NCBI GenBank assembly: GCA_037783545.1
Contig: JBBELK010000368.1
Coordinates: forward strand, 1,364,001 to 1,428,000
Length of the DNA stretch: 64,000 bases
DNA from: Henricia sp. BOLD:AAB3569
Lineage: Eukaryota; Echinodermata; Asteroidea; Spinulosida; Echinasteridae
Direction: 5' to 3'
Shown here: piece after piece, positions 1 to 15,857 of the stretch
Layout of the letters: the number at the start of each line of letters is the position of its first letter
How positions within the stretch are numbered: the first letter of the stretch is position 1
The notes under the pieces: generated by a model
The model's database searches: none
What the model saw: the letters and a program-made list of their open reading frames with translations, nothing else
What the model was told of the DNA's origin: nothing
Made by a program: the position numbers and the translations under genes

Positions 1-807
1 CTACTTTATACTGCAACAGGAAAGACTTGAGTAGGGAAATGTTACCAAATGTACCAAATATAGAAACCACCTGGCACATCCATCTTTAGCCTACCAGGAT
101 ACAATAAAAACAAAAAGGTGCGCCCCTGATAGCCATATTAGTAAAAATAATACCTGTTTAAAATGAACCAGAATTCGCCAATGAAGGTGATATATATTAG
201 TTGGCATTACACATGGAAAATTACTAGCCTCAAATTTTTTTTTCTGTTCAAAAAGACCAAACGAATGCGGGCACAAGTATGATTAGGCCTACCCCGACTA
301 GATTGGATTACTTGACTGCCCTCTACGTCCGAAGGATACGTGACGTCACTGTTCATATTATCACTCCTCTCCATGGCAAAACTGCCAACAATTCTACTTA
401 TCTACACACCAGCTGAAAGGGGTAAAATAAATAGCTCGACTCGGACCAAACAGCCGCTAAGAGTGCACTTATATGGTATAGACTCTTTGTACCGGTGGCC
501 ATGACAGGGGGAAAGTTAACAATAGATACACAAAGGGTCTATACACTTAATTTGTCCGGCTAGTCATGCGTGATAATGTTGATGTTTGTCCAGTGCAATT
601 CAACATAATAAAACCATAAAACATTCACAGCCTCGAAAAAGGTGGGTCGGTGCTATTATGTTGTACTTTAATAATACTGCATTCGAATTATTTAAAGAGA
701 GTTTTCATACGCAGACGAGTGTACACGGGCATACAATGTACTATATCAGAACCAAGGTAAATTGCCTGTCCGAAAAAAAGGTTGGGAGTCATTTTATTGT
801 TCAGATA
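1..807. other. Downstream flank of gene A
   Basis: 3' flank and intergenic DNA with no gene or repeat that I recognise. Open frames here that extend into gene A are antisense shadows. Confidence 0.5.
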
Positions 808-5611
<4,804 letters not shown>

Positions 5612-5764
5612 TTTGAGAGATTCTCTGTGGAAGATCGCTGGAAGACGTATAGCAAGTCTGAGAACAAAAGATGCACCGCGTTTAGTCGCGCTCCTGCCAG
5701 AGGTTCGCTATGAACTGGGCGAGAGACCGAGTTTATGCTGACGAGATGACCGTGTCACGCGTCG

Positions 5765-5771
5765 ATTTATA
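5765..5771 (-). promoter_or_regulatory. TATA box of alpha-tubulin gene A
   Basis: TATAAAT on the minus strand, about 155 bp upstream of the gene A ATG. It implies a start site near 5735 and a 5' leader of about 125 nt. Genes C and D have a similar box at a similar distance, which supports the exon 1 assignment. Confidence 0.7.
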
Positions 5772-6527
5772 CCGGGGCACCGCGCAGCGGACGCACCGCC
5801 CAGCTTGACCACGCGCGACTCGGTAATTACTATTCATGTAACCGTGTTGGTTGGTGCATATACCCCAACGAATCGGAATGCGCACAGTGACATAAATTAT
5901 GAACTAATAAATCACTGACTCGTTCTAATTATAATTTTGTAGCCAATATTTCAAACCAAGTAAGCGTTTATTAATTGTTTCTAAAAGAAAAACATTTTGG
6001 GTAAATGAAATGCTAAAATCTACACTATTACAACAGTACTGAATTACTAAATTTGCTACATTAAAAAGCAGATATTTACACAACATCAGTCTTGACTGCG
6101 CATTGTCTGACCTAATTAAAATAAAATAAAAGAAAGGTAATTGAAAAAAACACTGTTAAATCTGAAGGTTTTATTTACAATCGGAATTAGCAAACCGTAT
6201 AAATAAATGTGATTATACCAAATGCTAAAGAGTTAACCTAATTAACCAATTGAATTTTTTTTTTTCAAATAAAAAAGAAATGAACTTAGGAAAACACTGT
6301 TAAAACCTTTTTTTTTTACAATTGGAATAACCAAACTGTATAAATAAAACCATGAAAAAGCAAACTATGAAACAATACTAAATGCTAAAGAGAACAATAA
6401 AATGACACTGTCTCATTTTCAATAAATTTTGGAAAATGTTAGGACACATTTTAAGGATAATTGTCTCAAATTCATAATACAATTTGTTCGATGATAATTT
6501 TATTTCAAAGCCAGTTGTCAGAGATTA

Positions 6528-6604
6528 GTTAAAGGTACAGACTCGTCAGCAATGCGCGCGCGCCAAATTCGTGTCACGAAATACGCAGCTCCATGCTTTT
6601 GCTA
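6528..6604. repeat. Half copy of GC-rich palindromic element
   Basis: One arm only of the element found complete at 13629-13758, 29291-29412, 32150-32285 and 52053-52169. Confidence 0.6.
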
Positions 6605-6742
6605 TCACGAGTAGGCAATCATATTGTGGCTTTCTGTTGGGGATCCACAACGGTCCGTTTATCTTCGTCGAATCTTCTTTTGATATGTTTTTGCAAAACG
6701 TCAGTGCCGACAGAGGGCGCCCTGTTCACATTACGGAGGCGG

Positions 6743-7482
6743 TTAAAGGGACACACCGGCTTGTTGGGCTATTTTGGGCTCAAAATAGACGCATACATTA
6801 TTCTGAAGCGTTTTCCATAGTAAATTATATATATCCTGAAAAGACGCCGTCAAATTTGGCCGTTTTTGCGCATTTTTAAAAAATTCAAGGTCACGTGACT
6901 TTACGGAACCAGATTCTGGTTCCGAAAAGTCACGTGACTTGTGAGTTAGTTGTATTTCCAGCCGTAGAAACCAGCGCGAAGTGCGAGTTGTTTTTGTCAT
7001 TCGCGGTTGGTTTCTCTTCTTGTTGAAAAATAATGTTGAAACACTATGTACATACCGTATTTTCCAATTTGTATACAAACTCTGCCAACAGATTTCATGA
7101 GAAGGGTTTCTGGGTGTTGATATATCTCAGATTTTCGTGTCTTCGCTTCGCGTTTGCGGCAAAACGTTGCGTTCGAGTTGCTTCCTCGAGTCAGCGCTGA
7201 CCTGAGGGATCATGCAAGGTGTGATGAGTCAGGGAAAACAAGGAATCGAGGTTAAACACGTGTCGACCCATATCGAACGCCACCTTTACTTACAAACACA
7301 TGATACATAATACATGGCGACGGCTGGTAAAGCGTATAGCCCAACATTTGTCTCTTTTGTTAATTTTAAACATTTCTGGTTAATTACGTGACATTTTGAT
7401 AATTTTTTTTCACAACGATCGTCGAAACATTATTGTCAAGGATGCTAGATTGCTAGAACAGTAAGCCGGTGTGTCCCTTTAA
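6743..7482. mobile_element. TTAA-ended 740-bp DNA transposon between genes A and B
   Basis: Termini TTAAAGGGACACACCGGCTT and its inverted copy. The TTAA at both ends matches the target preference of piggyBac/Kolobok-type elements. Inside is a palindrome around 6890-6950 built on GTCACGTGACTT. No transposase is seen. Confidence 0.7.
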
Positions 7483-7618
7483 AGCCGATTTGTTTGACGA
7501 TGGCTACAGGCGAAAGTGAAAATGTAGGGGAGGGGGAGAGAAAATGTATATTACTGCAGCCCAAATTTGCCGAAATCACCTAGAAATGTACGAATCAATA
7601 GAGATCATTGCATCTTAA

Positions 7619-10600
7619 TTAGTATTCTTCCTTTGCCTCTTCGTCTTCGTCTTCGATGACAGAGTCGGCGCCTACTTCCTCGTAATCTTTCTCGAGAGAA
7701 GCCAGATCCTCACGAGCCTCGGAGAACTCACCCTCCTCCATACCCTCTCCCACGTACCAGTGGACGAAGGCACGCTTGGCGTACATCAGGTCGAATTTAT
7801 GGTTGAGGCGAGACCAGGCCTCTGCGACAGCCGTAGTGTTGCTCAGCATGCAGACGGCACGCTGTACCTTGGCCAGATCACCACCAGGCACGACGGTAGG
7901 CGGTCGTTGGTTCACACCCACCTTGAAGCCAGTCGGACACCAGTCGACGAAGTGGACCTTACGTTTGGTCTTGATGGCCGCAATTGCCGAGCTGACGTCT
8001 TTTGGGACGACGTCGCCGCGGTACAGCAAGCAGCAGGCCATGTACTTGCCGTTACGAGGATCGCACTTCACCATCTGGTTGGATGGCTCGAAGCAGGCGT
8101 TGGTAATCTCGCCAACAGTGAACTGCTCGTGGAAGGCCTTTTCGGGTGACACAATCGGAGCATAGGTCGCCAGAGGGAAGTGGATTCTCGGATATGGCAC
8201 CAAATTGGTCTGAAACTCATTTAAATCGACGTTGAGGGCGCCATTGAAACGCAAGGATGCTGTAATGGAGGACACAACCTGGGCGATCAGCCGGTTGAGG
8301 TTGGCAAACGACGGGCGCTCGATGTTTAGATTGCGCCGACAGATGTCATAGATGGCTTCGTTGTCGACCATGAAGGCACAATCAGAGTGCTCCAAAGTGA
8401 CATGAGTGGTCAGAATAGAGTTGTAGGGCTCCACCATTGCGCAGGACATCTGGGGAGCCGGGTAAACAGCGAACTCCAGCTTGGACTTCTTGCCGTGCTC
8501 AATTGAGAGACGCTCCATCAAGAGCGACGTGAAGCCAGAGCCGGTGCCTCCACCGAAGCTGTGGAAGAACAAGAATCCCTGTAGGCCTGAGCACATCTCG
8601 GCCTAAGGGAAAGACAACATTTTTAAAAAGGTCATTTTTACTTTTTTTTCAGCAACTGCAGGAAATAAACAGTTAAAACCTAGTAAAACTTTGATGACGT
8701 CATCGATCCTTTAAAGGTGAGGCATGATTAAGACCGAAAGATCACCAAAGCCGAGAGATGAGATGTAACATACATGTATATTGTCCGTTAGTAACGTGTA
8801 CACTCTAAAAACTGAAGTGTTATAAATAACTCCCTAAGTGTTAGATTTAGCACTATCCAGGTGCTTCCTGAGGGACTGCACCTCAAGTGCCATTTCAGCA
8901 CTTGATGAAGTGTCAGCATTGCAGCACTATCTAAGTGCTGTGAAAGTGCTACCAATACAGCACTAATATAGTGTTGATTTAAGTCCTTTGTAGCACCATC
9001 TTGGTGTACATCCAGCACCCCAAGGTGCAATCCATACAGCACTTGATGAAGCGGTTGGGCGCATGCGCAAGATTTCGCCGGGGTCATGCAAAAATAAATA
9101 TTCATTACTCCGTGACCTGTTGGTTTTTTTTGCTGTCTGTCGATGTAGTAAAATAATACACTGCAAAAAATGCGGTGTTAAAATCTACACCACTGGTGTC
9201 AAATTTGATTCTTCGTTGGTATCCATATTGGGCAAGGATTTGGGTGTTGAGTAACACCAATTTGGAAATCAATAGTTTTTAACACTAAGAAGAGTGTTAA
9301 ACTCTAACAACCCCATTTGGTGTCAACGTATTCTTCTTGGTGTTTATTTTGGGCAGGAATGTTGGTGTTAATTTACACCTAAATGTGGAATTAAATTGTA
9401 ACAATTATACAGTTGATTTATTCTTACATAATTCAAAGCCGACACCAATTGGTGTTAAATTTAACACCCATGGTGTAAATTAACACCAGCATTTGGTGTT
9501 ACAATATTTCAACACTGATCTGTTTGTGGTGGAACAGCAATGAAATTGTGCAACAGCAATATACCATTGTTTTCATCATGTTTTTTCATGATTTCGTCAC
9601 ATCCCTTAAGGAATAATGAAGATATCATAGGGAAGAAAAATTCAGATAGTCTAGCCATAAGTACAACGTGGTAATTATGGTTTGTATGCTTAAACGCGGA
9701 AAAATGATCAGAAACGCATGTAGCCATTCAAATAGCTGGATTTCTGCATTATGCATAATGATCATGCGCAGTTTATCAAGTTTAACACCATGCAAAATCT
9801 ACACCACTTTTTGTGCTGTTAATCTATTACACCGGTGTTCGTTTGACACAAATGTAACACCCAAAGAATTAAAAAACCTTGGTGTTAGAAATTTAACACC
9901 GCGTTTTTTGCAGTGTACGGAAATCCGCGGCTGTCATCAACACGCGTCGACGCGATTCGCGCGAAAAAAATAGCGATTTGTGAACAAGTTTCGCTCCGTT
10001 CATGACGCGAAAAAGTTCGATTTCAAGTGGAATTTTCAACATAAAGATGAGTTATCTGTAGCTTCTGGTAAGTAAGATTTTAACAGTGAAACTTAATTCT
10101 ATTGAATGATGATATTTCCAAATGAGCAAACCCAGTAGTATAATTCTTAACACTATTAAAGCACTTTGAAGTGCTAGAATAGCACCAATTATGGTGTTGG
10201 AAATGAACGCCTCCAAGTGTTATTATAGCACTATGAATAGCACCAATTATGGTGTTGGAAATGAACGCCTCCAAGTGTTATTATAGCACTATCTTAAAAC
10301 TTAAAGTGCTGAATTTATGTAGCACTTGGATAGTGCTAGGTTTTAACACTTCAGTTTTTAGAGTGTATGAACACCTCTTGTGGCAAGGCTGACTGCAACA
10401 GTTTCCGTAAGAGCCGATGAGGCAGGATGCGCCACTCTTCCTGGAATACTCCCTGATCCCCTGCACTTCTAAGGCTCTTTTGGGAGACGCGCAACGCGTC
10501 TTGCAGGATTCTCCAAGAAACAAACAAATGAAACAGAAAGCTGTTCTCTTACCAATTTTCGGATCCTGTCCTGCACCATATCAATGTGGTCTTTGCCCAC

Positions 10601-13600
10601 GGTGTAGTGGCCCCTGGCGTAGTTGTTTGCAGCATCCTCCTTTCCCGTGATCATTTGCTCAGGGTGGAAAAGCTGGCGGTACTGACCCGTGCGAATCTCA
10701 TCTGGTTATCATAAACACATAATCAATTTAGTCCGTTTAATGAATAGACCTGTTCGGGGTTTTTCGCACACAATGGGAATTAGCATACTCATGTATAAGC
10801 GGACCTTTGACATGTATAGTTTGGTTCCCGAGTAGATGACATTCCGCAATATAGCAATAGGATAAGGAACCGGTCCATAGTATGTCGAAGGTCCGCTGTA
10901 CCAAAAATAAATGAGTATGCTAATTCCATTGTGTGCGAAAAACCCCGAACAGGTCTATTGTCATCTTTGGTAAATGTAATTGGTCTTCGAACATTATTGA
11001 GACCATAAAAGCTGTAAGTCTATGACTTATGATCATTATTAGCGCTGTGGGTTGATCGCTGCGTCTTTTGTTGGGTTTAAGGGGTTTTAGTGCTTCATTT
11101 CGCAGCCCGGATGCTGAATTGCATGCTGAATTGCATGAAGCTTACAATTAAAAGTGTCTTACACATAAACATCGAGATACAATAGGCGCCATTGGCAGCC
11201 GACGGCCAGAGAGTGCTCTTAGATCATACACTGGACCAAAAAGTTGTGGAAAATTCGAGGCAGAGATCACATAATTATAATAGAGTGGGAGGCCGGCTTT
11301 AATATTTATAAGGTTCTTTTTTGTTCTCACCAATGACCGTTGGTTCAAGATCAACAAAGATGGCGCGAGGCACATGCTGGCCGGAGCTCGTCTCGCTGAA
11401 GAAGGTGTTGAAGGAGTCCAAGCAGTGACCAACGCTGGTGTCACTGGGCATCTGACCATCAGGCTGGATGCCGTGCTCCAAGCAGTACAGCTCCCAGCAG
11501 GCATTGCCCATCTGGACTCCGGCTTGGCCGATGTGTACCGAGATGACCTCACGCTGGAACGGCATGATTCGATATGGATGAAAGAGCTAGTTCCGATTTT
11601 TTCAGAAAATTTATTTAGTTCTAACCTAACAATCATATAAAAAAAACCTCTCCAAAATACTATCCAGCACTGCTTTATGGAATAAATAAATTAGTGTTTT
11701 TGGACAATATCCTTGGAAATATATGGCTTGAGAGCGAGACATTTCAGAATGGTAATGAGAAAAATATGACGATATGGTGTCAAAATTTCAACACCCATGG
11801 AAAAAAAATTAGCGGATCCAAAATGTGATCTGGACACGCTTCTTTAACACAAAAACCATGCATGGATTTTAAATGTTTTCTGAAGCATTGATGCGTCTAG
11901 ATAAAATGTCCGCAGGCGTTTACCAACCTTCTTCTTTAGATACCTTAGGCCTACGCCCTTCTTCCAAGACTCCGTAAAAAAGTTTCATCTTGCAAATGAG
12001 GCACATTGGGTCTTTACTAAGACATAATGTTACTACATATGTGAGCCACTCCACCAAAAGTAGGCTCTTGCATTTTAAAAAATGAAAATGGAGCTAATGA
12101 CTTAATCAGATAGAGTATATTATAAGCTTCACAAAACTACAAACATTGTGTCAATCCGTCAAAAATTGACCAATTAGTTATGACCATTTACGTGATGACC
12201 AAGAGCACAATTGTTTTAAGAATCGCTTTAGAGAATAATGGCGTAGAAGGTTGTGCTTCTGTTAAAGCATAAAGTCCTTAGCAACTACGCAAATTTTGAC
12301 TTCAAAAGCCCTATACCTATAGGAAAACATGCGTTCTTCTGGTGTATGGGATATAGTGCCAACCCGAAGGCAATGAAAATAAGCATGGAATATCGGTGAT
12401 TTTCCCATTGCTAAATGTAGGCCTATAGAAAAACACTGTTCTGGTATTTAGATGGATACTTAATAAGTGGTCTCATGCAGAAATCCTGGTATCAATAAAA
12501 AATTCCCTACGTGACATACATGCATAATGTTTTAGCCATTATCTCAGTTCTGGCCTATGCATAGCAACAAGCGCCTACTTTCGTTGGAGCGGCTCATATA
12601 TGTAGGCCTACATGTGCTTTTCCCTCATGTGAATGGCAGTTTGGGATTTCTTAACATTTTGGGATACATTTCTATATTATCCTTTTCTATAAAATAAAAT
12701 CTCCCAAGCGGATGCATGGACACGTTATACCACAGGTGTTCAATCAATGTGAATCTATAGGAAACATTATGTTGTTATACATATACATGTACTAGGAAAT
12801 CGCATGTAGCGTGTTAGAATGTTTCATATTGCCACGTGGGCTGTTTATTTTTTCCTCTGCCTCCAGATTAATAAATCAATAATGTCTTTAGATTTTATAT
12901 TATTCTGTATAGAAACATTTCATGTGCACGTAATTTTAGCACAATTGCGACCTGGAAATAATTTATAGGGGATAAATCCAGGCATGGTCGGGAGAATAAT
13001 TATGTTTAGCGGCTGCAGGGATATTACTCATAAATCCAATCGATAATCCATATTATTCCAGGGTTTAATATTACTATTCAATATGCCTATACATTTGGTT
13101 AAAATCATTTGGAAAGTACAACCAAAACAGAAAACATACACACTGGAATGAAAAGGGAAAAAAATTTAAGGGCCTTATTATATATTAAACGGGATTCGAA
13201 CCCAGACCTGTGACTCATGGGCAGATGCTCTACCAGCTGAGCTATAAGGCATGGTTTGGTTGTTTCAATTTAATGGTGATTAGGCACCATACCAGACTTT
13301 ACGAGTCAGTTTATACCGTGGTGAAAACATGTTCATCGTCATTTTCATCACCATATACGCCCGGTCACAACTATGTGTAGGCCTACATAGCACAACTGAA
13401 ACATATTCGTATATCATAATTTGTGGAATTAAAATGTTCGTTGCAAAAAAAAAATTATTTTCTGCTTGCAATTATTTGCAGCTGATAAACAAACATGTTC
13501 AATTAATCTCTAAAACAAACCAAAAAACCAAGGCCTTATAATGTGTTCACGCACTTGTTTCGGTTTTGCCAGGTGAGATCCGTGCATGTGCACCTTTTGG

Positions 13601-13960
13601 GCAGGGTTGAATCCGGCAATTACCCAGTTTAAAGGCACAGACTCGACAGCAATGCGCGTGCCAAATTCGTGCCACGAAATACGCAGCTCCGTGTAGTAAA
13701 GGCATGGAGCTGCGTAATGCGTGGCAAGAATTTGGCGCGCGCGCATTGCTGACGAGCCTCAAATGTTACAAAAACAATTACCACTTGTTTCATTAACCCT
13801 CGTATTCTAGAAATTCGACCGCCATTACATCACTAGACTGCATTAAAATGATGCATAAAATCCATACGATTTCTTGAAGCTATGACATATTTAAGTGGCT
13901 CGCTTATTAAATTCAAAACACTTAACTGTATACTGAAAATTAGCAACGAAAACTCACCAT
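7619..13960 (-). CDS. TUBA: Divergent alpha-tubulin gene B (452 aa; lacks Lys40)
   Basis: Alpha-tubulin paralogue with minus-strand exons 13960-13958 (ATG, donor GTGAGT), 11553-11331 (223 bp), 10701-10553 (149 bp) and 8602-7619 (984 bp, TAA). The total of 1359 bp encodes 452 residues. It starts MREVIS. The luminal loop reads [12 protein letters not shown] where conventional genes read [12 protein letters not shown], so the acetylatable Lys40 is Thr. GGGTGSG and DLNEFQTNL are intact and the tail ends EEAKEEY. Other differences include [25 protein letters not shown] and VNQRPPTVV. The intact frame and in-phase introns argue for a working, specialised isotype and not a pseudogene. Introns are 2404, 629 and 1950 bp, and intron 3 carries a nested pair of transposons. 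No TATA box was found in the roughly 140 bp above the ATG. Confidence 0.95.
8800..10366. mobile_element. Inverted-repeat transposon in gene B intron 3 (host of a nested element)
   Basis: Both ends read TACACTCTAAAAACTGAAGT in inverted orientation. Internal AGTGCTNTAGCACTT-like motifs repeat in both arms, and a stretch near 10178-10290 is tandemly duplicated. The centre is interrupted by a second element at 9157-9916. Confidence 0.75.
9157..9916. mobile_element. GGTGTTAA-rich element nested in 8800-10366
   Basis: Ends ACACTGCAAAAAATGCGGTG and, inverted, CACCGCGTTTTTTGCAGTGT. Motifs of the type GGTGTTAAAATTTAACACC recur throughout. A 240-bp relative is at 14793-15032. Confidence 0.75.
10741..10963. 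mobile_element. 220-bp inverted-repeat element in gene B intron 2
   Basis: Arms of about 50 bp beginning ATAGACCTGTTCGGGGTTTT in inverted orientation around a short core, 33 bp or so above exon 3. Confidence 0.7.
11600..11848 (-). repeat. Copy of the GGAGCGTGTCC element family
   Basis: A family of about 340 bp ending TTAAAGGAGCGTGTCC and ACACGCTCCTTTAA. Other copies: 27753-28078, 29440-29660 (partial), 30542-30896, 45686-46028, 49627-49784 (partial) and 63222-64000 (interrupted). The TTAA ends suggest a piggyBac/Kolobok-mobilised MITE. Confidence 0.65.
11849..13160. other. Central part of gene B intron 1
   Basis: AT-rich intron DNA. Around 11860-12010 it resembles the AAAACCATGCATGGATTTT repeat family listed at 41820. 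Nothing else is recognised. Confidence 0.4.
13165..13300 (-). repeat. tRNA-like repeat
   Basis: The minus strand holds TAGCTCAGCTGGTAGAGCA (A-box) and GGGTTCGAATCC (B-box) at tRNA spacing, but the anticodon stem does not pair. Flanks recur inverted at 57172-57290, which marks it as a tRNA-derived repeat and not a working gene. Confidence 0.65.
13629..13758. mobile_element. GC-rich palindromic MITE, copy in gene B intron 1
   Basis: Foldback of two roughly 55-bp arms containing CCAAATTCGTGCCACGAAAT and ending GCGCGCGCATTGCTGACGAG, bordered by TTAAAGGCACAG. Full copies also at 29291-29412, 32150-32285 and 52053-52169. Confidence 0.75.
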
Positions 13961-14578
13961 TTTGAACAATTATTCGGCTTTGCCCAGTTATTGATGAAGA
14001 ATCAAAAATTTACGGCAGAGTTTAATTGCGCACTGCAACCGTTTGTACACCACGTCTGATAATAATGTACAATGCTGTTCGTTCTTTTACCGCTGTCCGT
14101 TTTAGTATATCTCTTTTTGTTGACGAAACAGATGTCGAATTCCCGCAAACAATCATTATTGGATTTGCGGATCTTTTCATGCTTGAAAATCTGTCCGTTT
14201 CCATTGTGTTTAAGACAATGCAGTGCCCTAGAATATGTAGGCTACATTATAATTCTGCTGATTTTTTCCTATATTGATTTTGTGTTTTGTATGGGGTGTT
14301 TCACACTTGCTCATGTTTTTGTCCATTTTGTATCTGTGCTGCCCCATGCACCCCTTAGGTGGGGGTTTGGTTACGTTGTTCATGCCCCAGGGTGGGGATT
14401 TTGACCCATTGAAACAAAAATGCCAACGCATCTGATAGCGATTAGACACGCTTATTTTGCACCCGTGGGTGGGATTTTGGTCACCTAAATTTTGCCCCAG
14501 GAGTGAAGATTCTGTCACGCGAAAATTGAGAGTCCTCCCAGCTTTGGTGGGGTAGCCCGGGGGAGGAGGTGGATGGTG

Positions 14579-14751
14579 CAATAGACTACTAAAGTGAGAA
14601 CGTCACCCTTTGTGTGTTGCCATGGTTTTTGGGTCTACACTAAAAACCAGTGAACTGTTTCCCTGCGCTATACCTTTTAGATTACCAGCAAATGTTTAGA
14701 CCCAATTACCATGGCAACTGACGTCACACTTTAGTAGTCTATTGGTAGGTG
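14579..14751. mobile_element. Inverted-repeat element upstream of gene B
   Basis: Ends ATAGACTACTAAAGTG and, inverted, CACTTTAGTAGTCTAT. The TTGCCATGG motifs inside are part of the arms, so they are not counted as a gene B X-box. Related arms at 18478-18515 and 19140-19230. Confidence 0.65.
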
Positions 14752-14792
14752 CATAACGAGCAACACCGTTGAAAATACTTGCTCACAGTGCG

Positions 14793-15032
14793 TACACTGC
14801 AAAAACTGTGGTGTTAAATTAACACCAGTGGTGTTGTCTTGTATAGATACCAAGCCTGTTGTTAAGTTTTAACACCACAAGTATTAGTTTTAACACTCGG
14901 GTGTTAAAAATAGTGTATTTATTTCAAGTGTGCATTAATAACACCTATGGTGTTACATTTTAACACCAGTCATGGTATCTATATAAGACAACACCGCTGG
15001 TGTTAATTGAACACCACAGTTTTTGCGGTGTA
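14793..15032. mobile_element. GGTGTTAA-rich element, short copy
   Basis: 240 bp ending ACACTGCAAAAACTGTGGTG in inverted orientation. Same family as 9157-9916. Confidence 0.75.
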
Positions 15033-15857
15033 TGACTACAAAACAGACATGAGTTCTTGATGATGTCAAATATTTAATTATGTATATCATTGTTAATAAT
15101 TTAGAACAACTGAACCAAATACAATCCTAAAACATTTCAAATGTTTTGGATTGGGTCCTATAAACCACATTTTGACATGTGTATAGCACAGGTTTTCTGT
15201 TTTACTTATTAAACAAGCCTTTTCTTACTTTCCGTTTGCCGTTAACGCAACGTTTTCTTGCACACTTTTCTCCGAAGGCTATACTAAAACTGCCCGTTGT
15301 TGTCAAAAATTTTAAGTACTAAAGTTACCTTTTACCAGACTAAAGGTCCAGACTTTCCATTTTTGACCCGTCTGAATAATTATTGCAGCTCGAATTTATA
15401 GTCTTTCAAACACCTACCAATACATAACGGTATTATACTTTTATAATAATAATGCATTCTACTTAATTCCTACAAAAACCAAGTAATGGTATTTTTGGTG
15501 GCGGAAGTGGGATTCGTCACAAGTAGGTTCTCGACTAGGTACAAAATATAGTGCCAAAGTTCCAATAAAAGAAATACTACTTAAAGTATCAAATGGTTAC
15601 CTCCCACCACCTTAAACATGTGACCCGTTCTGCCAAAAAGGTTTTTTGTCGCGCAGGCTAGGTCGAGTTTTCGCGACCATGAGAAGAAATCTGCGGCAGA
15701 TCCATGCTCATTTTGCAGAGCGAGTCACATTTAAAATAGGCTGATATAATGTAAAAGAAGCATTGAGTAACGTGGTTTGAGATACAAAAGCTAACTAATA
15801 AAGGACCGACGTTGATCTAAAAGATTCGTCTCTGAAAGGGGTACAAATTTGCTGAGC
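15033..15857. other. Intergenic DNA below gene C
   Basis: 3' flank of gene C. No coding, RNA or repeat signature recognised. Confidence 0.4.

Noticed and set aside
10469-10654. Methionine starts inside gene B exon 3 and similar internal starts in other exons
   Set aside because: These are read-through frames across splice sites; the in-phase exon chain explains the sequence.
13165-13260. Possible functional tRNA gene on the minus strand
   Set aside because: A-box and B-box are good, but the anticodon stem does not pair and the flanks recur elsewhere, so it is a tRNA-derived repeat.
14616-14635. X-box-like GTTGCCATGG upstream of gene B
   Set aside because: It is part of the arm of an inverted-repeat transposon and lies about 650 bp from the gene B ATG.
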